From the NCBI GenBank assembly GCA_902783165.1, contig CACZPU010000125.1, forward strand, positions 1 through 47,289: a stretch of 47,289 bases of DNA, read 5' to 3'. A model generated the notes under the pieces. That model had not been told where the DNA came from. It made no database searches and saw nothing but the letters and a program-made list of their open reading frames with translations. The first letter of the stretch is position 1. Every line of letters starts with the position of its first letter. The DNA is from an uncultured Prevotellaceae bacterium (lineage in GTDB: Bacteria > Bacteroidota > Bacteroidia > Bacteroidales > Bacteroidaceae). The translations under genes and the position numbers were made by a program. Shown here in pieces: positions 16,104 through 23,624 of this stretch.

Positions 16104-18683
16104 ATGAAACATTTTGCACTAGCTCTATTAGCAATGCTTATGTTGCAAGGAGTCCGCATACATTCTGCCAACTCCATGCAATTTTTTTTTATTCCTGACG
16201 ACACAACCGTTGTAAAAAAAGACTCTGCCAATGTTCAGTCACGACACGGCAGACATCCAGGAGCTCCAGGCAACGCTCCTGAAGCTAAGAAGAAAGTCAA
16301 TGCCTACGAAGATCTTATCAAGAAAGGCGGCTCTGTGCAAGAGGGAATGTTTACAGTTCGCCACATTGAGAAGAAGTGGTATTTCGAGATTCCTGAGAAA
16401 ATGTTTGGCAGAATGCTTCTTGTTGTTTCTCGTTTTGTGAGCGTACCGGAAGGTTTCTCCAAACTGCCTGGCGAAGAAGCCAACGAATCGGCCATCTATT
16501 TTGAGGAACGAGACACTAGTACCATCTTCATGCGCACATATGTTAAGACACAAGTTTCCGACGCAAAAGAGGACATGAGCCATCTAGTGGACATCTCTAC
16601 CGTTAATCCGATTGTGATGAAGTTCGATGTCATCGGCAAAAACAAGGAATCCGGTGCACGTCTTATTGATGTCACCAACTTGTTCGTACAGGACAACAGT
16701 ACTATCAGTATTGCCAACAATACAAAGACTCAATTGGGCATCGGTGGAGTGTCTCCCGACCGCACTTTCATTGATACCATGAAAGTTTTCCCCATCAATA
16801 TTGAGGTGAATACATTGCGCACCTATACTGCAGGCGGCGGCGGAGCTAATGCACGTCCCGGAGGAATGCCTAGTGCAAGTGTTACTCCTGCAAGTCGCAC
16901 AGGATTCATCACACTGAGTCTCAACACCAGTATCGTTCTGCTGCCAGAGACTCCCATGCAGCCAAGATTTGAGGATGAACGAGTTGGCTATTTCGTCAAT
17001 CGCATCACCAAGTTCTCCGACTCTGCTCCATCCAAGAAATACAACATCGCCGCGCGCTATCGTTTGGAACCAAAAGATCCGAAGGCTTACGCCGCCGGCA
17101 AACTTACAGAACCCCAAAAACCGATAGTCTATTATATCGACCCTGCTACACCAAAGAAATGGGTTCCCTATCTCATCGCTGGTGTGAACGACTGGAATGT
17201 GGCTTTCGAAGCTGCTGGCTTTAAGAATGCTATCGTGGCCAAGGAAGTGCCTGCTGACGGAAGCATTAGTCCAGACGATGCACGCTACAGTTTTATCCGC
17301 TATTTGCCAAGTGAGACGGAGAACGCTTATGGACCTCATATTATTGACCCACGCTCAGGCGAAATCATGGAAGCTCATGTGTGCTGGTACCACAACGTGA
17401 TGAACCTTGTTCGTAAATGGTATATCACACAGTGTGGACCGCTTGACAAACGTGCTCAGAAAATGCAACTCGATGACAAACTCATGGGTCAGCTCATCCG
17501 CTTTGTCAGCAGCCATGAAGTGGGACATACCCTAGGTCTCCGTCACAATATGATTTCCAGTTATTTCACTCCGGTAGAGAAACTACGTGACAAAAAATGG
17601 GTTGAGGCTCATGGTCACACCTACAGTATAATGGACTATGCCCGTTTCAACTATGTGGCTCAGCCCGAAGATAAGATTAGTGAGAAGGGACTCTTCCCAC
17701 GCATCAACGACTACGACAAGTGGGCCATCAAATGGGGCTACCAGTATCGTCCAGAATTCAAAGATCCATACAAGGAAAAGGATGCTTTGCGAAAACAAGT
17801 GACAGAGATGCTTCGTAACAACCCTCATGTGGCTTACTGTGGTGATGAGGGACGCGGACAAGATCCCCGCAGCCAGACTGAAAGTATTGGCGATAACAAC
17901 ATGAAGGCTAGCGATTATGGCATAAAGAACCTAAAGCGAGTCATTGAAAATTTGGAGACATGGACAGCACAGCCCGACGGACAGTATGACGACCTCAACG
18001 AAATGTACAAGTCGGTTAGCCAGCAGTATCAACGTTACTGTGGACACGTACAGCGCAACATCTATGGTCGCTATACCAATACTATCCCTGGCATGAAGCG
18101 TCACGAATTTGCACCTAAGTCCATTCAGAAGGAAGCCATTGACTGGATTGGCAGAAATATTATTGAACCACAACATTGGCTTTATCCGCAGAGCATTGTT
18201 GAAAAGCTAGGTCTCGATCCTGGACAGGAGATGGTCACCCGTGCCACATCGGTTCTTGCATATTTGTTGGCACCCACACTGCTTGCTAACCAACACAATC
18301 AGGGTGTCTATCCTGTTGATGATTGGCTCAACGATGTGTTCGCAACTGTTTGGAAACCGCTCAATAGCAACAATGAGAAAGATAACTCTATGCGTCGTCA
18401 GATTGAGCGCTACTATGTTGACCGAATGGACGCCATCCTGAATCCACAACCTCAGACAACCAGTTCACAAGCCTCAGGCAACCAAATGCAGAACCGTCCG
18501 GCCAACACCAGTCCGCTGAACAGCGATGCAACGCTCTATGCACTGCTTCATCTCAACAAGATTGAGGACTTTGTCAAGATGCAGCAGAATGCTAGTGCAA
18601 AGAATTCTATTAATCGTTTGCACTACGATGACCTGCTCCTTCGCATCAAGAAAATTCATGAGAAACGTGAAAATGTTAAATAA
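16104..18683 (+). CDS. Secreted zinc-dependent metalloprotease, DUF5117/DUF5118/DUF4953 type
   Basis: This 859-aa exported metalloprotease has a signal peptide (hydrophobic run in residues 4-20). A Pro/Gly-rich stretch and a DUF5118-like segment follow (about 48-95), then a DUF5117-like region (about 100-310) containing a Gly-rich insert near 245-260. The catalytic domain bears the metzincin-type zinc site HEVGHTLGLRHN (His471, Glu472, His475, His481) and a SIMDY Met-turn about 35 residues later. The last 60 residues include a Gln/Asn/Ser-rich linker. It follows SusCD by 236 nt with a hairpin but no visible promoter between. A likely reading is that it feeds peptides to the SusCD pair. Substrate is inferred only. 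Confidence 0.9.
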   Translation: MKHFALALLAMLMLQGVRIHSANSMQFFFIPDDTTVVKKDSANVQSRHGRHPGAPGNAPEAKKKVNAYEDLIKKGGSVQEGMFTVRHIEKKWYFEIPEKMFGRMLLVVSRFVSVPEGFSKLPGEEANESAIYFEERDTSTIFMRTYVKTQVSDAKEDMSHLVDISTVNPIVMKFDVIGKNKESGARLIDVTNLFVQDNSTISIANNTKTQLGIGGVSPDRTFIDTMKVFPINIEVNTLRTYTAGGGGANARPGGMPSASVTPASRTGFITLSLNTSIVLLPETPMQPRFEDERVGYFVNRITKFSDSAPSKKYNIAARYRLEPKDPKAYAAGKLTEPQKPIVYYIDPATPKKWVPYLIAGVNDWNVAFEAAGFKNAIVAKEVPADGSISPDDARYSFIRYLPSETENAYGPHIIDPRSGEIMEAHVCWYHNVMNLVRKWYITQCGPLDKRAQKMQLDDKLMGQLIRFVSSHEVGHTLGLRHNMISSYFTPVEKLRDKKWVEAHGHTYSIMDYARFNYVAQPEDKISEKGLFPRINDYDKWAIKWGYQYRPEFKDPYKEKDALRKQVTEMLRNNPHVAYCGDEGRGQDPRSQTESIGDNNMKASDYGIKNLKRVIENLETWTAQPDGQYDDLNEMYKSVSQQYQRYCGHVQRNIYGRYTNTIPGMKRHEFAPKSIQKEAIDWIGRNIIEPQHWLYPQSIVEKLGLDPGQEMVTRATSVLAYLLAPTLLANQHNQGVYPVDDWLNDVFATVWKPLNSNNEKDNSMRRQIERYYVDRMDAILNPQPQTTSSQASGNQMQNRPANTSPLNSDATLYALLHLNKIEDFVKMQQNASAKNSINRLHYDDLLLRIKKIHEKRENVK

Positions 18684-18715
18684 TCATCTTCTTCAATAAG
18701 AAGTATTATTCTGTC

Positions 18716-18759
18716 AAAGCATCAGGGGAGATTTTTCATAAAATCTCCCCTGATGCTTT
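18716..18759. terminator. Bidirectional terminator between the metalloprotease gene and rhaD
   Basis: Two perfectly complementary 20-nt arms (18716-18735 and 18740-18759) surround the tetraloop TCAT. The outer arms are AAAGC / GCTTT, so T runs follow the GC-rich core on both strands. It serves the two convergent genes. Confidence 0.93.
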
Positions 18760-18842
18760 GTTATTTTCGAATTTTGTCTATGAGTATCCCTTTCTGTTTG
18801 GTATTAACATATGAGGTGATAAATGGTTTTTGTGAGTTTGGA

Positions 18843-19652
18843 TTATTTTGGCAGATTAAAGGCAACGGACATTTCCTTCATCTGCTCATCGCTCATGCCC
18901 TCTGGCGTGAATCCCATACATTTGGCATCAATGTAAATCTTGGCAGCCTTGCTGAGCACGTCAATTTGGTCGAAAGCATCCATCACGTCGAGACCCTTGG
19001 CAAATACGCCATGTTTCTCCCATAGCACTACGTCGTAGTCGTCTAGTTCTTTCAAAGTGGCATCGGCCAGTTCAACACTACCTGGCAGTTGGTAGGGGAT
19101 GATGCCCAGTCCTAACGGACAGAAAGCCTTAGTCTCGGGAATCATGCTCCATAATATTTTAGAGAGCACGTCCTTGCCCAACATCTCGCGGTTGTGGCTC
19201 ATGGCAACCAGTTCTATAGGGTGAGTATGCACCGTTGCGTTGTAATTGCTACCCTTTTCAATGAGGTGATTGTGCACAGTAAGGTGGCTGGGTAGCTCGC
19301 TGGTGGGTTGAACTAGATTGTCGGCAATGATGACATAGCTTGCGCAATCGTCGAGGATGCGTATTACAGAGCCATTGTCCATGGGCCATCGTGCCAAGTC
19401 GCGCATACGCTTGCCTGTGCCCTTGCAATAGAAGTAGTTGTCCTTAAGCAGCGGAAGGGTGACGCCGATTTGCTTCACTTCACTGATGGCGGGCATCTTT
19501 CGGATGTCGTCATCCACAAACTTTGTGATATTCACAGTGATGTTTCCGCCATTACGCTCAGCCCATCCATTCTGCCACAAATAACCGGCCACTTCTGCAA
19601 TCTTCTCAATTTCCTGCTTCAGAGCAGGTCTGTTTTCTAAAATACTTTTCAT
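18843..19652 (-). CDS. rhaD: Rhamnulose-1-phosphate aldolase
   Basis: This cytoplasmic class II aldolase splits L-rhamnulose 1-phosphate into dihydroxyacetone phosphate and L-lactaldehyde. The 269-aa length matches E. coli RhaD (274). The zinc ligands are visible as His142 and His144 in VHTHPIE and His214 in WEKHGVF, and the catalytic Glu119 lies in PTSELPSH. The N-terminal NGWAERNGGNIT motif is also typical. No rhamnose isomerase, kinase, transporter or regulator lies in the window, so the gene is an orphan here. L-fuculose-phosphate aldolase is the related alternative, but length and spacing fit RhaD better. Confidence 0.93.
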   Translation of the reverse strand: MKSILENRPALKQEIEKIAEVAGYLWQNGWAERNGGNITVNITKFVDDDIRKMPAISEVKQIGVTLPLLKDNYFYCKGTGKRMRDLARWPMDNGSVIRILDDCASYVIIADNLVQPTSELPSHLTVHNHLIEKGSNYNATVHTHPIELVAMSHNREMLGKDVLSKILWSMIPETKAFCPLGLGIIPYQLPGSVELADATLKELDDYDVVLWEKHGVFAKGLDVMDAFDQIDVLSKAAKIYIDAKCMGFTPEGMSDEQMKEMSVAFNLPK

Positions 19653-19707
19653 GATGTTTTGTGTATATAATTTTTAGTAGTTGTTGTCAGATTATAATAA
19701 TCTTTTG

Positions 19708-19737
19708 CAAAGATACAATTTTTTAATGACATATCAA
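19708..19737 (-). promoter_or_regulatory. Promoter of rhaD
   Basis: On the minus strand a GTTG (TTG at 19737-19735), a 19-nt spacer and TATCTTTG (19715-19708) give a near-consensus promoter. The leader is about 50 nt. Confidence 0.75.
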
Positions 19738-19767
19738 CATGCGTTGCCATAAAAACAGAAGAATAAT

Positions 19768-19798
19768 TTTGCTGTATGCTGATTTTAGAGTATCTTTG
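19768..19798 (+). promoter_or_regulatory. Promoter of nadB
   Basis: TTTG at 19768-19771, 19 nt, and TATCTTTG at 19791-19798 form a full consensus promoter. Transcription should start near 19803, giving a leader of about 17 nt to the ATG at 19820. It lies back to back with the rhaD promoter, with 30 bp between the two -33 boxes. Confidence 0.88.
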
Positions 19799-19819
19799 CA
19801 GCATCAAACTATTACATTT

Positions 19820-21409
19820 ATGATCTATAAGTATGATTTTCTTATAATCGGTGCAGGGGTGGCTGGAATGAGCTATGCCCTTAAGGTGGCGCGTGCCAAG
19901 AAGGGAAAGGTTTGCATGATATGCAAAACTTCGCTCGATGAAGCGAACACCAGCTTCGCACAGGGGGGCGTAGCCTCGGTAACAAACTTGGCTGTTGACA
20001 ATTTTGAAAAGCACATAGAAGATACTATGATTGCTGGTGACTATATCAGTGACCGCAAAGCAGTGGAACAGGTGGTGAGAAACGCACCTGCACAGATTAA
20101 TGAACTGGTGAACTGGGGGGTGAACTTCGACAAGAAAGAAGATGGTTCCTTCGATTTACATCGTGAGGGTGGTCACTCGGAATTCCGTATACTTCATCAT
20201 GCCGATGATACAGGTGCTGAGATTCAGCGTGGTCTGATGGAGGCTGTGCGCAACAATCCCGATATTGAGGTAAAGGAAAATCATTTCGCAGTGGAAATTA
20301 TCACGCAACATCATCTTGGGGCTCGCGTTACAAGGCGCACTCCATATATCAATTGTTATGGTGCGTATGTGCTGAATCCAGATTCGGGAAAAGTGGACAC
20401 CTACTTATCGAAGGTAACACTGATGTGTACAGGTGGAGTCGGGGCAGTATATCAAACCACGTCGAACCCTATTATTGCCACTGGCGACGGTATTGCTATG
20501 GTGTACAGGGCAAAGGGTACCGTGGCAGATATGGAATTTGTGCAGTTTCATCCCACGGTGTTGCATTCGCCTTCAGAAACTCATCCGGCTTATCTCATTA
20601 CAGAAGCTATGCGAGGCTACGGTGGTATTCTCCGTCTGCCGAATGGTGAAAGTTTCATGGAGAAATATGACGAACGACTCTCGCTCGCACCACGTGACAT
20701 TGTGGCTCGTGCCATTGACAAAGAAATGAAGATTCATGGACTTGACCATGTCTGTCTGGATGTAACGCACAAAGATCCAGCAGAAACTCGCAAGCATTTC
20801 CCCAATATCTACCAAAAGTGTCTGTCGATGGGTATTGATATCACTACCGACTACATTCCTGTTCGTCCAGCTGCTCACTATATGTGTGGTGGAATCAAGG
20901 TTGACCTGAACGGATGCAGTAGCATTGAGCGACTCTATGCCATCGGCGAATGTTCGTGTACAGGATTGCATGGTGGCAACCGTCTGGCAAGCAACTCGCT
21001 GATTGAGGCAGTTGTCTATGCTGATGCAGCAGCAAAACATTCATTAGAGCACATTGATCTTTATGACTACAATGAGAAAGTGCCTGAATGGAACGATGAG
21101 GGGACAATGACCAATGAGGAGAAAGTCTTGATAACACAGTCGGTAAAGGAAGTAGGACAAATTATGTCTAACTACGTGGGTATCGTGCGTAGTGACTTGC
21201 GTTTGAAGAGGGCTTGGGACCGTTTGGACATGCTCTATGAAGAAACCGAGAATCTCTTTAAGCGTGTGAAAGCCAGCAGGGATATCTGTGAACTTCGCAA
21301 TATGATTAATGTGGGTTATCTCATTACTCGTTGGGCAATTGAACGGAAGGAATGCCGAGGGCTGCATTTCACCATCGACTATCCTGTGCATGCTTACGAC
21401 AAGAAATAA
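19820..21409 (+). CDS. nadB: L-aspartate oxidase
   Basis: This FAD enzyme oxidises L-aspartate to iminoaspartate, the first step of de novo NAD synthesis. The 529-aa protein opens with the FAD-binding GAGVAGMSYALKVA (about residues 11-24). It has the flavin/substrate motif TSFAQGGVASV, EFVQFHPTV, the active-site RPAAHYMCGGI, and the closing LHGGNRLASNSLIEAVVYA segment. The ATG at 19820 is chosen because it follows the consensus promoter and begins the family N-terminus; the frame is open back to 19739, but that would lie upstream of the promoter. The close relative fumarate reductase/succinate dehydrogenase is less likely from length and context. The next pathway gene, nadA, is not in the window. 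Confidence 0.93.
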   Translation: MIYKYDFLIIGAGVAGMSYALKVARAKKGKVCMICKTSLDEANTSFAQGGVASVTNLAVDNFEKHIEDTMIAGDYISDRKAVEQVVRNAPAQINELVNWGVNFDKKEDGSFDLHREGGHSEFRILHHADDTGAEIQRGLMEAVRNNPDIEVKENHFAVEIITQHHLGARVTRRTPYINCYGAYVLNPDSGKVDTYLSKVTLMCTGGVGAVYQTTSNPIIATGDGIAMVYRAKGTVADMEFVQFHPTVLHSPSETHPAYLITEAMRGYGGILRLPNGESFMEKYDERLSLAPRDIVARAIDKEMKIHGLDHVCLDVTHKDPAETRKHFPNIYQKCLSMGIDITTDYIPVRPAAHYMCGGIKVDLNGCSSIERLYAIGECSCTGLHGGNRLASNSLIEAVVYADAAAKHSLEHIDLYDYNEKVPEWNDEGTMTNEEKVLITQSVKEVGQIMSNYVGIVRSDLRLKRAWDRLDMLYEETENLFKRVKASRDICELRNMINVGYLITRWAIERKECRGLHFTIDYPVHAYDKK

Positions 21410-21539
21410 CAATGTCGCTGAAGACAAACTTGCCACACCCTTGTTTGGTGTTGACAGCAGCATTGTTCCGATTGTTAGTGAGTAATGAAAAAGGTATTCA
21501 TTTTTAAAAAACATTGGTAAGAAAACTTATATTGATAAT

Positions 21540-21577
21540 AGCCACCCTGCATTGGTTGTGCAGGGTGGTTGTTTTTA
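21540..21577 (+). terminator. Terminator of nadB
   Basis: CCACCCTGCA (21542-21551) pairs with TGCAGGGTGG (21559-21568) around a 7-nt loop and is followed by TTGTTTTTA. The stem extends by a G-U and an A-U pair. The stop of nadB is 130 nt upstream; the interval holds nothing else recognisable. Confidence 0.85.
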
Positions 21578-21732
21578 TATTGCTGGCAGAGTAGAATTAC
21601 AACTCCCCAAATATGACCGTTCAATATACAGGGTATTGATGCATAAGCATTATTCGTTGTTTCCTTTTTCGATGTTTTTCTATTTTGCAAAACCTTAAAT
21701 TAAATAAATATAGCAGCTTTTTTATCTATTTT

Positions 21733-21752
21733 TTTTGTATTGTTATACAAAA
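21733..21752 (+). promoter_or_regulatory. Palindromic operator candidate over the hut promoter
   Basis: TTTTGTAT-TGTT-ATACAAAA is a perfect 8-bp inverted repeat with a 4-nt centre. It covers the -33 box (21734-21737) and most of the spacer of the ftcD promoter, where a bound repressor would block polymerase. Its GTAT/ATAC halves resemble GntR-type (HutC-like) sites, but no regulator gene lies in the window, so the binding protein is unknown. Confidence 0.55.
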
Positions 21753-21764
21753 GGACTACCTTTG
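21734..21764 (+). promoter_or_regulatory. Promoter of the ftcD-hutU-hutH operon
   Basis: TTTG (21734-21737), a 19-nt spacer and TACCTTTG (21757-21764) match the Bacteroidota consensus. The leader to the ATG at 21809 is about 40 nt. Confidence 0.87.
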
Positions 21765-21808
21765 CAAAAAACTTTTAACCTGTCAATTATTCATTGCTAA
21801 CAAAAACT

Positions 21809-23530
21809 ATGGCAAAACAAATTATTGAATGCGTGCCTAACTTCAGCGAAGGACGCAATCTCAACGTAATCAAGCAAATCACAGATTCTATCGAAACAGT
21901 GAAGGGTGTAAAACTTCTTGATGTGGATCCTGGTGAGGCTACAAACCGTACTGTTGTTACATTCGTGGGTGAACCAGACGCTGTAGTAGAGGCAGCATAC
22001 AGAGGTGTATGCAAGGCTGGACAGCTCATCGATATGAGACATCATCACGGTGCACATCCCAGAATGGGTGCTACAGATGTGTGTCCGCTCATTCCAGTGT
22101 CTGGAATTACGTTGGAAGAATGTGCTGTGTTGGCACGTAAGTTGGCTGAACGTATTGCCACTGAACTTTCAATACCTTGCTACTGCTATGAGGCTGCAGC
22201 TTTTACAGAGGAAAGAAGAAACCTTGCAATTTGTCGTGAAGGCGAATATGAGGCTCTAGCAGAAAAACTGTCTACAGAGGGGAAACAGCCGGACTTTGGT
22301 GCTAGACCATTTGACGAAGGTATAGCTCGTACAGGTTGTACTGCTGTTGGCGCACGTGACTTCCTCATTGCTGTAAATTTTAATCTGAACACAACCAGTA
22401 CGCGTCGAGCCAATGCCATCGCTTTTGATGTTCGAGAGAAAGGTCGTCCTGTGCGCGATGGCAATCCTATAACGGGCAAACCGAAGAAGGACGAGAACGG
22501 TAATCCCATTATGCAGCCCGGAACGTTGAAGGACACGAAGGCCATAGGTTGGTTTATCGATGAATACGGCATTGCCCAAGTTTCTATGAATATTACCAAT
22601 ATCAACGTCACACCGTTGCATGTCGCTTTTGATGAAGTGTGCCGTTGCGCCCAAAACCGTGGCATTCGTGTCACAGGAACGGAGATTGTGGGTTTGATAC
22701 CGAAACGTACACTAATTGAGGCTGGGCGCTATTTCTTGAAGAAACAGCATCGTTCTAGTGGAATTCCAGAACAGGATATCATTAATATTGCTATCAAGAG
22801 CATGGGACTTGATGACTTGAAACCTTTCAATCCATATGAAAAGGTAATAGAGTTCCTGCTAGAACAGCCAACAGATGCCAATGAAACAAAAACTGCAAAG
22901 CCAAGCAAGTTAGTAAAATACACCGTGAAAGCTTTTGCCGAAGAAACATCACGAGAAAGTCCTGCCCCAGGAGGAGGTACAATCTCAGCCTATATGGGAG
23001 CTTTGGGTGCCGCACTCGGAACCATGGTGGCTAACTTGTCTTCGCACAAACCAGGATGGGATGATCAGTGGGACAAGTTTAGCAAATGGGCTGACAAGGG
23101 TCAGGAACTGATTGTTGAATTGCTGCATTTAGTGGATGAAGATACAGAAGCTTTCAATAGAATTATGGCAGCATTCGGTCTTCCCAAGAAGACGGAGGAA
23201 GACAAACAGGCAAGAAGCGCTGCCATTCAAGAGGCTACCCTCTATGCTACACAAGTGCCCTTACACACCATGCAGGCTTCCTTCCGTGCTTTTGATATTT
23301 GCAAGGCGATGGCAGAGGAGGGCAATCCGAACAGCGTGAGCGATGCTGGTGTAGGTGCATTGGCTGCCAGAGCAGCTGTGCTAGGTGCGGGACTGAACGT
23401 GAAAATCAATGCGGGAAGCCTGAAAGACCGTGAGTTGGCCGATCGCCTGATAGCCGAGGCTAACGAACTGATAGAAAAAGCCAACAAGGCTGAGAGGGAG
23501 ATTCTTTCAGTTGTTGAACAGAAACTATAA
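21809..23530 (+). CDS. ftcD: Bifunctional glutamate formimidoyltransferase / formimidoyltetrahydrofolate cyclodeaminase
   Basis: This enzyme moves the formimino group from formiminoglutamate to tetrahydrofolate, yielding glutamate, and then deaminates it to methenyl-THF and ammonia. The 573-aa protein has an N-terminal formiminotransferase part (about residues 1-325; IIECVPNFSEG, MRHHHGAHPRMGATDVCP with the His cluster 78-83, and NLNTTSTRRANAIAFDVRE). A cyclodeaminase domain follows from about residue 370 (SPAPGGGTISAYMGALGAALG). Bacterial hut loci often have only one of these as a separate gene; here both are fused, as in mammalian FTCD. I start it at MAKQ (21809), where the family begins, not at 21794. 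First gene of the hut operon. Confidence 0.95.
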   Translation: MAKQIIECVPNFSEGRNLNVIKQITDSIETVKGVKLLDVDPGEATNRTVVTFVGEPDAVVEAAYRGVCKAGQLIDMRHHHGAHPRMGATDVCPLIPVSGITLEECAVLARKLAERIATELSIPCYCYEAAAFTEERRNLAICREGEYEALAEKLSTEGKQPDFGARPFDEGIARTGCTAVGARDFLIAVNFNLNTTSTRRANAIAFDVREKGRPVRDGNPITGKPKKDENGNPIMQPGTLKDTKAIGWFIDEYGIAQVSMNITNINVTPLHVAFDEVCRCAQNRGIRVTGTEIVGLIPKRTLIEAGRYFLKKQHRSSGIPEQDIINIAIKSMGLDDLKPFNPYEKVIEFLLEQPTDANETKTAKPSKLVKYTVKAFAEETSRESPAPGGGTISAYMGALGAALGTMVANLSSHKPGWDDQWDKFSKWADKGQELIVELLHLVDEDTEAFNRIMAAFGLPKKTEEDKQARSAAIQEATLYATQVPLHTMQASFRAFDICKAMAEEGNPNSVSDAGVGALAARAAVLGAGLNVKINAGSLKDRELADRLIAEANELIEKANKAEREILSVVEQKL

Positions 23531-23624
23531 CCATGTATCTGCCTTCCTGCAAGCTTTTTAGTTCCAAACAGGAGATGTAGTTTGTCGGGAATTATATAAA
23601 ATACACCTAAATAGAGAAAAACCT

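Noticed and set aside
16182-16192. Poly-T run near the start of the metalloprotease gene as a frameshift
   Set aside because: The frame stays open through the run and joins the signal peptide to the mature protein, so no disruption is seen.
16584-17339. A 251-codon frame antisense to the metalloprotease gene
   Set aside because: It mirrors well-supported coding sequence and has no start context or domain.
23531-23624. A separate promoter for hutU in the 94-nt gap
   Set aside because: Only TAGTTTG is found, one base short of TAnnTTTG, with no -33 box. Co-transcription with ftcD is the simpler view.
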